Shown: positions 32,070 to 38,485 of the stretch, in pieces
Layout: every line of letters begins with the position of its first letter
How positions within the stretch are numbered: position 1 is the first letter of the stretch
NCBI GenBank assembly: GCA_900543675.1
Contig: UQRY01000017.1
Span: forward strand, 1-38,485
Direction of reading: 5' to 3'
From: an uncultured Mycoplasmatota bacterium
Lineage (GTDB): Bacteria; Bacillota_I; Bacilli_A; RF39; UBA660
Length of the DNA stretch: 38,485 nucleotides
Notes under the pieces: model-generated
The model's input: only the letters and a program-made list of their open reading frames with translations
The model's database searches: none
Told to the model about the DNA's origin: nothing
Program-made: the position numbers and the translations under genes

Positions 32070-33290
32070 TCACTGATGATGAAGTTCCTCACTAAAATTA
32101 ATATCCTCTAAAAATACAGCTAGATACCATACAGAACCAGCACCAGGGCCTGAACAACCATCACAGTACATTTCAATTTTAAAATTTGAATAATCAGAAA
32201 TATCTAATAAAACCATTTCATATTCTGGCAAGGAACCAAAACTAAAATACCACATTGGATTTAAGGAATTAAGACTCTTAACAATAGTATCATCCAAATG
32301 AAAACGATAGGTAGTTGGACCAGCATCTGGATCAGCAACAATATATAATAAAACATAATTAGAATCGGTAATATCACGATCTAAAATATAATTACCATAA
32401 ATATTTTCAAAATTTTCTCCATGTGTAGGAACTGTACCCCATTTATAAGAAAGAACATCTACTACCTTGGCATCACCAATAGCATCACTGACATCTTTTC
32501 CATTTCCAGTAATTAGGTTCCCATTTACCCAAGCAGTCATTCCATTAGAAATATTATCCGCTGTAGCAGTTCCCTTTGTTTGATTGGCTAATGAATCAGA
32601 ACTAATCACACCTTTCCCATCATGATACCCTTCAGGTATTGTATAACTCTCTCCAGCTTTTAATGTCTGATTAACTGCCCCTCTATTCACCATCGTTCCT
32701 GTAATCTGATTTCCATCAACCCAAGCCTTCTTTCCTGATAAAATATCTTCAGGAGTCGCCATATCTTCAGTAACTTCTTCACTCTCTATTCGGCTTGTAA
32801 TTCGTATTTCGCCATTTCCAAGTAGAATATCTTCTACACTGTTATTTTGATAGCCCCCTTTTACTCCAACAAATACCGTAACTTCACTATCGCCATTATT
32901 CTGTAAAATTAGCGATACTTGCTTACTTTCTCCTACTGCTAAATCTCCACTTGGTAGATAACTACTATAACTAGCATATCCGACAATCACATTAGTTAAA
33001 TCATCACTACTTCGATAATACATCTGATACTTTGTCTCTTCACTATTTAATCCCATTACCGCAATAGGTACTCTTACTTCACCCTTAGCTGGAACTACTA
33101 CTTTATATTCATCATTTAATCCATAAGAAAGGGTCGCTACTGTCATCTCTAACGAATCTTTTAATTCCAAATTTTGTTGATAATAACCATAGGTATTCCC
33201 AATTAAAAATAAAATAACCGACAAAATAATCAAAAGTAAACCAAGAATAGCCATATTCTTCTTACTAAAATTTAGTTTCAATTTCTTCAT
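32070..33290 (-). CDS. Variable surface protein A (constant head, unique tail)
   Basis: About 406 residues from the ATG at 33290, whose spacing from AGGGG equals that of the paralogue's start. An N-terminal membrane anchor (residues 14-32) leads to NTYGYYQ, then a beta-rich domain to about residue 170. Two copies follow of a motif known from phage tail fibres and bacterial surface proteins ('kaWVdGnqitGtm', 'taWVNGnlitG', separated by LKAGESYTIPEGYHDGKGVI). From about residue 263 the tail is unique (DVSDAIGDAKVVDVLSYKWGTVPTHG ... CDGCSGPGAGSVWYLAVFLED). Residues 1-262 are nearly identical to those of the neighbouring paralogue. It is probably displayed at the surface; the ligand is unknown. 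Confidence 0.75.
   Translation of the reverse strand: MKKLKLNFSKKNMAILGLLLIILSVILFLIGNTYGYYQQNLELKDSLEMTVATLSYGLNDEYKVVVPAKGEVRVPIAVMGLNSEETKYQMYYRSSDDLTNVIVGYASYSSYLPSGDLAVGESKQVSLILQNNGDSEVTVFVGVKGGYQNNSVEDILLGNGEIRITSRIESEEVTEDMATPEDILSGKKAWVDGNQITGTMVNRGAVNQTLKAGESYTIPEGYHDGKGVISSDSLANQTKGTATADNISNGMTAWVNGNLITGNGKDVSDAIGDAKVVDVLSYKWGTVPTHGENFENIYGNYILDRDITDSNYVLLYIVADPDAGPTTYRFHLDDTIVKSLNSLNPMWYFSFGSLPEYEMVLLDISDYSNFKIEMYCDGCSGPGAGSVWYLAVFLEDINFSEELHHQ
32505..33290 (-). repeat. Direct repeat: constant 5' half shared with 33851-34636
   Basis: The first ~785 bp of surface genes A and B encode almost the same ~262 residues, in the same orientation and 1.35 kb apart. Identity is highest between the codons for LELKDSLEM and SSDSLA. 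Homologous recombination between the copies could swap or delete tails. Confidence 0.85.
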
Positions 33291-33342
33291 CATCTATCCC
33301 CTTAATATTTCAATTTTTCCTGCCTATTTTTCTTATACTCTA

Positions 33343-33371
33343 AGTATACCTACCTTTAAGTATTTTGACAA
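33343..33371 (-). promoter_or_regulatory. Promoter of surface gene A (17-bp spacer)
   Basis: On the minus strand TTGTCA (33371-33366), spacer AAATACTTAAAGGTAGG (17 bp) and TATACT (33348-33343). It is homologous to the promoter of gene B, from which it differs mainly in the second half of the spacer. Confidence 0.8.
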
Positions 33372-33467
33372 TAGAGGAATCGAGACACTTTATTTTTAGG
33401 TTATTATATTAACCCTGTTTTAATACAATATTCACTATATATTCCTAAAAAAATACTTATCTTCACT

Positions 33468-33517
33468 AATAAAAACAAAAAGTAAAGAAAAACGTCTTTA
33501 CATTAATTTTCTTTACT
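33468..33517 (-). terminator. Terminator of surface-protein gene B
   Basis: A perfect 11-bp stem AGTAAAGAAAA (minus strand, 33517-33507) / TTTTCTTTACT (33491-33481) with a 15-nt loop is followed by a T-rich tract. Confidence 0.75.
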
Positions 33518-33526
33518 CAATATATA

Positions 33527-34636
33527 TTAAAAACTAAATAATAAATAACCAGCTGATCTAACAGTTGTAGTACTCCCATACGTAAACTTTTCACCAGGTT
33601 TTAAATTAGTATACCCAAAAGTGGCTAACCCCCAAACAGAATCTGAACTCACATGGTTAGAGCCCAAAATAGTACCATTAGTTGTATAATTAGGAACATT
33701 TCCCCACGTAAGAACAAAAGCCATCAAATTCATCGAAGAATCAGAATTATTTACATATGTTTTTATATATGAACCACTATCTGAACTGTTTTTTGCACTT
33801 CCTTCTATTAAAGTCATATTCTCGAATAATTGATTAGAGAAATCAGCAGTACCCGTTATCTCTATCCCATTTACCCAAGCAGTCATCCCATTCATAATAT
33901 CTTCTGCGGTTGCGGTTCCTGGTGTTTGACTAGCTAATGAATCAGAACTAATCACACCTTTCCCATCATGATATCCTTCAGGTATTGTATAACTCTCTCC
34001 GGCTTTTAATGTCTGATTAACTGTACCTCTATTCACCATCGTTCCTGTAATCTGATTTCCATCAACCCAAGCCTTCTTTTCAGATAGGATATCTTCTGGA
34101 GTCGCCATATCTTCAGTAACTTCTTCACTCTCTATCCGATTCGTTATTCTAATTTCTCCATTTCCAAGTAAAATATCTTCTACACTATTATTTTGATATC
34201 CCCCTTTTACTCCGACAAATACCGTGACTTCACTATCGCCATTATTCTTTAGGATCAATGATACTTGCTTACTTTCTCCTACCGCTAAATCTCCACTTGG
34301 TAGATGACTACTATAACTAGCATATCCTACAATCACATTAGTTAAGTCATCACTACTTCGATAATACATTTGATATTTTGTTTCTTCACTATTTAATCCC
34401 ATTACTGCGATAGGTACTCTTACTTCACCTTTAGCTGGAACTACTACTTTATACTCCTCATTTAATCCATAAGAAAGAGTCGCAACCGTCATCTCTAAAG
34501 AGTCTTTTAATTCTAAATTTTCCTGATAATACCCGTATGTATTACTAATTAAAAACACAATAGCCAATGCCACAATTACAATTAAGCTAAATATTATGAC
34601 ATACTTCTTCCTAATATTTAAATTTAACTTCTTCAT
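33527..34636 (-). CDS. Variable surface protein B (constant head, unique tail)
   Basis: 369 residues, a paralogue of protein A: the same anchor-NTYGYYQ start, the same beta-rich domain, and the same two 'WVdGnqitGtm' motifs to about residue 262. The tail is different and shorter (FSNQLFENMTLIEGSAKNSSDSGSYIKTY ... LKPGEKFTYGSTTTVRSAGYLLFSF), and resembles the end domain of some phage tail or receptor-binding proteins only in its Gly/Ser/Thr richness. AGGAG precedes the ATG. Its promoter contains an 11-G tract, so expression is probably phase variable. A and B are likely alternative surface antigens or adhesins. Confidence 0.75.
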   Translation of the reverse strand: MKKLNLNIRKKYVIIFSLIVIVALAIVFLISNTYGYYQENLELKDSLEMTVATLSYGLNEEYKVVVPAKGEVRVPIAVMGLNSEETKYQMYYRSSDDLTNVIVGYASYSSHLPSGDLAVGESKQVSLILKNNGDSEVTVFVGVKGGYQNNSVEDILLGNGEIRITNRIESEEVTEDMATPEDILSEKKAWVDGNQITGTMVNRGTVNQTLKAGESYTIPEGYHDGKGVISSDSLASQTPGTATAEDIMNGMTAWVNGIEITGTADFSNQLFENMTLIEGSAKNSSDSGSYIKTYVNNSDSSMNLMAFVLTWGNVPNYTTNGTILGSNHVSSDSVWGLATFGYTNLKPGEKFTYGSTTTVRSAGYLLFSF

Positions 34637-34697
34637 TATCTATCTCCTTAATATTTCACTTCTATTATTCACACTTCTATTTTTCTTATACATACTA

Positions 34698-34728
34698 AGT
34701 ATACCCCCCCCCCCAAGTATTTTGGCAA
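34698..34728 (-). promoter_or_regulatory. Poly-G (phase-variable) promoter of surface gene B
   Basis: On the minus strand TTGCCA (34728-34723), AAATACTT, eleven G (34714-34704) and TATACT (34703-34698). The spacer is 19 bp, against 17 in the homologous promoter of gene A. A change in the number of G moves the -35 and -10 relative to each other, the mechanism known for porA and other phase-variable genes. Nine G would restore 17 bp. Bases 34729-34932 upstream hold nothing else that I can identify. Confidence 0.8.
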
Positions 34729-34932
34729 GGGGGTAGTTTATCATTTTTGAGAATCTATAAAATGACGAATTATTTTATATGAGAAAAATGAACTCTAATA
34801 TTTAAAGAACCATACTATAGCCCATCTATACTTATCATCTCAATCCTATTTCCCAATAGAAAATAAGAAATTTCTATATTTTTACTTTCTGCTTTTCTAC
34901 TTTTCATCTAACTTTACTGTTTTACCTTCAAA

Positions 34933-35604
34933 TTACTCATTAAATTCTATTCCGTCGATACTCGTTTCATAAATCCACTGTTTTAAATCTGTATTATCTC
35001 CAGATTCATAGAATTTAATTAATTTTTCAAAAAAGGTAGGTTGGTTTTCTTGTGAAATAGTAATAATTCCACACCCATTATCTATCATAATTTTATTAGC
35101 AAATAACATTCCTACCCTTTTATTACCATCTATAAACATTTGTCTTCGCATAATCCACAACATGATCTCTATTGCGATTTCCGTTTTAGTTTTTTCTGGT
35201 TGATTAAGCAAAGTGACTAATTCCTCTTTTATTTGACTTTCGATAGGAAATTGTGGTTTCCAAGAAGTCCCCCCTATATTCACAGGTGTTGTTCTTAATC
35301 TTCCTAAATTTTGATCTAGCACTAATTTATCACAAGTTAATTTATGTAAATGACATAACATTTTAAAATCATAGTCCATTTCTCCATTTTCGAGTATAAA
35401 TTGCCAAGAATATTTTAAATTGTTAATAGCTATAATTTTGTCAACAGTTAATCCATTAACAATACCTCCATCATATATCGCTTGTGTTTCAGGATATGTT
35501 ACACCAATTCCTTCTAAATTAGCACTTTTCCAAATATAATCTACAATATTCCTTTTAGCAACAAATACATTTTGTTCTCTCGTTAAATGAAATTTATTTT
35601 TCAT
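34933..35604 (-). CDS. Fic-domain protein with substituted catalytic His
   Basis: 223 residues. Fic enzymes transfer AMP or other nucleotide parts to target proteins using a HxFx(D/E)GN(G/K)R loop. Here the loop is RRQMFIDGNKRVGML: all of it is present except the catalytic His, which is Gln155 (codon CAA, 35142-35140). Residues 27-32 (SANLEG) match the (S/T)xxxE(G/N) inhibitory helix, in the N-terminal position of class II Fic proteins. Downstream of the loop, VGMLFANKIMIDNGCGIITI fits the rest of the fold. It is thus probably inactive for AMPylation or has changed chemistry. GGAGG precedes the ATG. It lies upstream of surface gene B in the same direction. Confidence 0.88.
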   Translation of the reverse strand: MKNKFHLTREQNVFVAKRNIVDYIWKSANLEGIGVTYPETQAIYDGGIVNGLTVDKIIAINNLKYSWQFILENGEMDYDFKMLCHLHKLTCDKLVLDQNLGRLRTTPVNIGGTSWKPQFPIESQIKEELVTLLNQPEKTKTEIAIEIMLWIMRRQMFIDGNKRVGMLFANKIMIDNGCGIITISQENQPTFFEKLIKFYESGDNTDLKQWIYETSIDGIEFNE

Positions 35605-35799
35605 AGCACATCCTCCATTTTCACTATCTAATCTATAGAAAGCCTTACAGTATCACAATTAAATCTACTAGCGTAGTCAGTAATCATACCAAACTTCAAA
35701 AGTTATAACCATCTTTACGCTTTAAACAACTATTTCTTATACTTAATTGTACCAAATTTCTAGCGAAAAGTCATTAGCTTTAAATTTATCCTTTTCAAC

Positions 35800-35849
35800 A
35801 AAAATGCAAGGGACGAACATAGTGAGTTCATCTTGACCCTTGCATTTTT
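35800..35849. terminator. Long symmetric hairpin, possible bidirectional terminator
   Basis: A perfect 13-bp stem AAAAATGCAAGGG (35800-35812) / CCCTTGCATTTTT (35837-35849). The 24-nt loop contains a small inner repeat GAAC/GTTC. T and A runs lie on both outer sides. It is not next to any gene end: Fic starts at 35604 and the next stop is at 36071, so it may end an unannotated RNA. Confidence 0.55.
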
Positions 35850-35916
35850 TTATCAGAGTAAAATAATCAAACAAACAAGGTTACTCCTTGCCTGTTATCA
35901 ACAAATCACAAAATAT

Positions 35917-35956
35917 GTTGCATTTAACCTTTCAAAGTTGCATTTACCTTTTCAAG
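35917..35956. repeat. Tandem 20-bp repeat in an intergenic region
   Basis: Two adjacent 20-bp units begin with GTTGCATTTA (35917-35936 and 35937-35956) and are near-identical. They lie in the 466-bp gene-free stretch 35605-36070, between the two hairpins. Apart from the hairpins and these repeats I see nothing coding there. Confidence 0.6.
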
Positions 35957-35981
35957 TGAGCTTAATCGAGAGCTTTCCTGT

Positions 35982-36040
35982 AAAAATCGTTATTTTCCTT
36001 TAATGAGACGTTATCACTTAATTTAACGTTGCGATTTTTT
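35982..36040 (-). terminator. Branched hairpin downstream of the zinc-ribbon/PASTA gene
   Basis: Outer arms AAAAATCG (35982-35989) and CGATTTTT (36032-36039) enclose an inner inverted repeat ACGTTA / TAACGT (36008-36013 and 36024-36029). A and T runs on both sides suit a bidirectional terminator; the gene ending at 36071 on the minus strand is the obvious user. Confidence 0.55.
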
Positions 36041-36070
36041 TATACATCTATTTTTTTATAATTATATTAT

Positions 36071-38485
36071 TTATTTTTCACGATAACGATACATTTTTTT
36101 TGTTTCTACTTGACGATTATCAGTGGTATCCACTTTTTCATCTTGCCAAGCTGACCAATCAGTTAATCTTGTATAATGATAGGTATTTTCTATTACTTTA
36201 GTGCGAACTTGTATAGTCCACATTAAAGAGGATTTAGTCACTGTACTCTGCACGGTAAGATTAGGTTGACCGCAAACAGTAGTAACTACTGTACCAATAT
36301 TTTTACTTGTTGGCGAAGTAGTCCAATTCTCATGTAGCTTATACCCAGATGGACAAGTACCATCACTAGAAGGTAAAACTGTACCCTTTTCTCCAGAAAC
36401 TTTATCACAATGAACAGCATCAATTTTATAATAAGCTTTAACTTCCGATAAAATCTGATAATTCGAATCATTTCGATAGGCAGCCAATTGTTCATCACTT
36501 ACATCGGGAATTCTCTGAACATCTGACCATCCTTTAGTAATAGTGGTAATATGAGAAAGATTCCAACCCGGCATAGATGTTTGGTCTGATTCCATCGTTT
36601 CAGTAGTACGATAACGATAAACTGTTTTTTCTTCAATCTGATATGTATTCTGATTAACCTCACTAGGCAAGGTATCTACCCAATCAGACCAAGCATGATC
36701 TTCTGAAGAAACAGGAGTATCATTAGAAGAACCATCCGATTCGTTATCAGAAGAATTATTATCTTTAGAAGAATTATTATTGCTTTCATCTTTATCTTTG
36801 TTACTATTTTCACCAGTATCTTCTTCTTGACCTTTACTCATCGTAATTTCCACTAAACTTCCTTTAGAAATCTCTTTATCAGCTTCTACATTCTGCTTAG
36901 TAACTATCTCGATTGGTTGATCAGAAAACTCCTCTTTAACCATCACTTTTAAACCTAATTCTTCTAATCTTTGAACAGCTTCTTCTACATTAGAACCAAT
37001 TACAGAAATCATTTTTACCTTCTCATTAGAAACGTAGGCTTTTAATGTGATCAATGTACCTTTTTCTACTTCTTTATCAGCAACATCTTGTTCAAAAATT
37101 TTTCCAACATCATCTAAATTATCAGTTGATTCTTCATCAATTCTTACTTTTAAAGACATCTCTTCTAACTTTTTCTTAGCTACATTAATGTCTTCACCAA
37201 CTACATTAGGAACCAAAATAAGTTCTATTTTTTCTTCAGTTTTTGGCTCTACTTTTTTCTGACTAAAAACATCAGTAAAAAATAACAAATAACAACCTAT
37301 CGCAATAATCAATAACAAAAATAACAAAATAAGCAAGATAACTTTCTTTTTCTTAGACTGTTGTTTGGAAGAAGAAATTGCTTCTGGCGATTCAGAAATT
37401 TTAATGTTACTTTTTAATTTACTATCTTGATGAATATCCTCATCATTTTCCTGTTCGGAATTTTTTTCAGATGAATCTTCATCTAGTGTACTAGTTTGTT
37501 CTTCTTGAATCCCATTCGTATCAGAATCTTCTTGTTCTAAATCAGTTATCTCTTTTTCCAATACATGACAATTTTCTACTTCATTGTCTTCTTCTATTTC
37601 AGAATTCGTTATTTCGAGATGATCTTCTTCAATATCTTCCTCTTCGCTATCAATACCAACAGGTTCGATTTCTTCATCGGTTTCTTCTTCCTCAACAACT
37701 TCTTCATTTAGCTCTGCTGGTTCCTCATTCTCACCATTAGAATTCGTTTCTGATTCAGTAATTTCTTCATCATCACCTTCATCAATCAATTTTTTACCGC
37801 AACCCTCACAAAATAAGGCAGATAAAGGATTTTCTGTCTGGCAGTACCCACAAACTCGAACATACTCCTCGTCTTCATCATCAATTAATTTTCTACCACA
37901 ACCAATACAAAATAAAGATGACATAGGATTTTCAGTTTGACAATATCCACAAACTCGAACATACTCTTCTTCATCGTCTGGAGAAGAATTTTGTAGTTCA
38001 CTAGTTTTCTCTTCTATCACCATTTCACTTTCTTCTACAAAAGAATCTTCACCGGTTTCTTTATCAATTTCTTCTTCAGAAACTGTCTCTTCCTCCTCTT
38101 CACTAATAGGATCAGCTTCCTCTATAGAATCTTCGTCAATCGTAGTACTTTCATCATAAGTTTCTTCCTCTACTTCGTTATCGCTTTCTTTCGAGTCTTG
38201 AACTAATCTCTCTCCACAACCTTCACAAAACAAAGAACCCAATTTATTCTTAGTTCCGCATGAAGAACAAACAATAAAATCTTCCGATACAATTTCTTCT
38301 TCCTGCTCAGCTTCTTCTTCAGAAACAGTCTCTTCTTCCTCTTCACTAATAAGCTCAGCTTTCTCTATAGAATCTTCATCGATTGAAATACTTTCATCAG
38401 AAGTTTCTTCCTCTTCCTCAGCATCGTTTTCTTTCGAGTCTTGAACTAATCTCTCTCCACAACCTTCACAAAACAAAGAACCCAA
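36071..38485 (-). CDS. Zinc-ribbon/PASTA membrane protein (5' end beyond the window)
   Basis: The open frame runs off the window edge, so the true start is not seen; 804 residues are visible. From the N-terminal side: CxxC...CxxC zinc ribbons (a complete one as CSSCGTKNKLGSLFCEGCG, two more as CGYCQTENPxSxLFCxGCG, and half of another at the edge), separated by long Glu/Asp-rich stretches. Then comes a basic stop (SKQQSKKKK), one transmembrane helix (VILLILLFLLLIIAIGCYLLF) and two PASTA domains (VPNVVGEDINVAKKKLEEM... and ISVIGSNVEEAVQRLEELG...). A Ser/Asn/Asp linker and two 'W-S-x-W ... YRYR' segments follow. PASTA domains bind peptidoglycan or muropeptides, and normally sit on Ser/Thr kinases or PBPs; no kinase is visible here. 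The ribbons would be cytoplasmic. Confidence 0.8.
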   Translation of the reverse strand: MGSLFCEGCGERLVQDSKENDAEEEEETSDESISIDEDSIEKAELISEEEEETVSEEEAEQEEEIVSEDFIVCSSCGTKNKLGSLFCEGCGERLVQDSKESDNEVEEETYDESTTIDEDSIEEADPISEEEEETVSEEEIDKETGEDSFVEESEMVIEEKTSELQNSSPDDEEEYVRVCGYCQTENPMSSLFCIGCGRKLIDDEDEEYVRVCGYCQTENPLSALFCEGCGKKLIDEGDDEEITESETNSNGENEEPAELNEEVVEEEETDEEIEPVGIDSEEEDIEEDHLEITNSEIEEDNEVENCHVLEKEITDLEQEDSDTNGIQEEQTSTLDEDSSEKNSEQENDEDIHQDSKLKSNIKISESPEAISSSKQQSKKKKVILLILLFLLLIIAIGCYLLFFTDVFSQKKVEPKTEEKIELILVPNVVGEDINVAKKKLEEMSLKVRIDEESTDNLDDVGKIFEQDVADKEVEKGTLITLKAYVSNEKVKMISVIGSNVEEAVQRLEELGLKVMVKEEFSDQPIEIVTKQNVEADKEISKGSLVEITMSKGQEEDTGENSNKDKDESNNNSSKDNNSSDNESDGSSNDTPVSSEDHAWSDWVDTLPSEVNQNTYQIEEKTVYRYRTTETMESDQTSMPGWNLSHITTITKGWSDVQRIPDVSDEQLAAYRNDSNYQILSEVKAYYKIDAVHCDKVSGEKGTVLPSSDGTCPSGYKLHENWTTSPTSKNIGTVVTTVCGQPNLTVQSTVTKSSLMWTIQVRTKVIENTYHYTRLTDWSAWQDEKVDTTDNRQVETKKMYRYREK
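38065..38485 (-). repeat. 243-bp tandem repeat within the zinc-ribbon gene
   Basis: The segment beginning LGSLFCEGCGERLVQDSKE recurs exactly 243 bp (81 codons) further on (minus strand from 38485 and from 38242). The following acidic part also matches for about 58 residues. The period is in frame, so copy-number change would lengthen or shorten the protein without breaking it. The first unit is cut by the window edge. Confidence 0.8.

Noticed and set aside
34704..34714. The G11 tract as a mere sequencing error
   Set aside because: Its exact length may be uncertain, but it stands in the spacer of a promoter homologous to an intact one, and both hexamers are kept, so a functional tract is the better explanation.
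35605..36070. CRISPR array
   Set aside because: Only two adjacent 20-bp units with no spacers and no cas genes. No other regularly spaced repeats were seen in the window.
36286..36498. 70-residue minus-strand frame inside the zinc-ribbon/PASTA gene
   Set aside because: Entirely contained in another frame of a well-supported gene, and the sequence is not protein-like.
37047..37262. 71-residue plus-strand frame opposite the PASTA region
   Set aside because: Antisense to a gene with clear domains; the Ser-rich composition is what antisense of Glu/Lys-rich coding sequence gives.
1..38485. tRNA or rRNA genes, transposases, integrases or prophage structural genes
   Set aside because: No cloverleaf or rRNA signature was noticed, and no transposase or integrase motif. 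The tail-fibre-like motifs in the surface proteins occur without any phage module.

Overview
The window looks like a low-GC Gram-positive chromosome of the Bacillota/Bacilli type. Sigma-A promoters (TTGACA-N17-TATAAT), strong GGAGG ribosome binding sites, a tyrosine T-box leader, Fem-type peptidoglycan-bridge ligases and a MurJ-like flippase all point that way. TGA is used as a stop (for example at the end of prs) and Trp is TGG, so the standard bacterial code applies and it is not a Mycoplasma-code organism. The many small surface proteins with a signal anchor followed by a Y-A/G-Y-F/Y motif suggest an uncultured gut lineage related to Erysipelotrichia/RF39; that placement is inference.

Region 1 (1-14760) is dominated by NAD metabolism. 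After rpsD (+ strand), a long minus-strand operon runs prs, a broken nadD, a radical-SAM gene, pncC, nrtR and nadK, ending in a J-domain gene with its own promoter. A second minus-strand operon runs pncA, pncB, an ADP-ribose-type Nudix hydrolase and nadE. Upstream of each operon sit two copies of one palindrome (TTATTAA-N7-TTAATAA). In both cases the spacer of the distal copy is exactly the -10 box of a TTGACA-N17-TATANT promoter. This is very probably the NrtR operator, so the window holds a two-operon NAD regulon: salvage (pncA, pncB, pncC, nadE), PRPP supply (prs), NADP formation (nadK), the regulator, and an enzyme that could destroy the regulator's ligand ADP-ribose. Two things do not fit: the radical-SAM protein, and nadD, which has lost its middle. 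A plus-strand block of small membrane, surface and XRE-type genes (6421-10020) lies between the two operons.

Region 2 (14841-21905) holds T-box-controlled tyrS followed by a membrane-anchored propeller-repeat protein, then a minus-strand cluster trmB, lipoprotein, acidic disordered protein, DUF948-like, YtxH-like and a small ORF, plus a small coiled-coil gene on the plus strand.

Region 3 (22051-31960) is cell-envelope rich: two tandem FemABX ligases with an unrecognised gene that has an ADP-ribosyltransferase-like motif, a mazEF toxin-antitoxin pair, then (minus strand) MurJ-like flippase, a third FemABX and a tail-anchored protein, followed by a putative zincin and a Y-family polymerase.

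Region 4 (32070-38485) is a surface-variation locus. Two tandem paralogous surface proteins share their first ~262 residues but have unrelated C-terminal tails. Their promoters are homologous, but one has a normal 17-bp spacer and the other carries an 11-G homopolymer in the spacer, making it 19 bp: the signature of a slipped-strand phase-variable promoter. Upstream lie a Fic protein whose catalytic His is Gln, a structured intergenic region, and a window-truncated zinc-ribbon/PASTA membrane protein with internal repeats.
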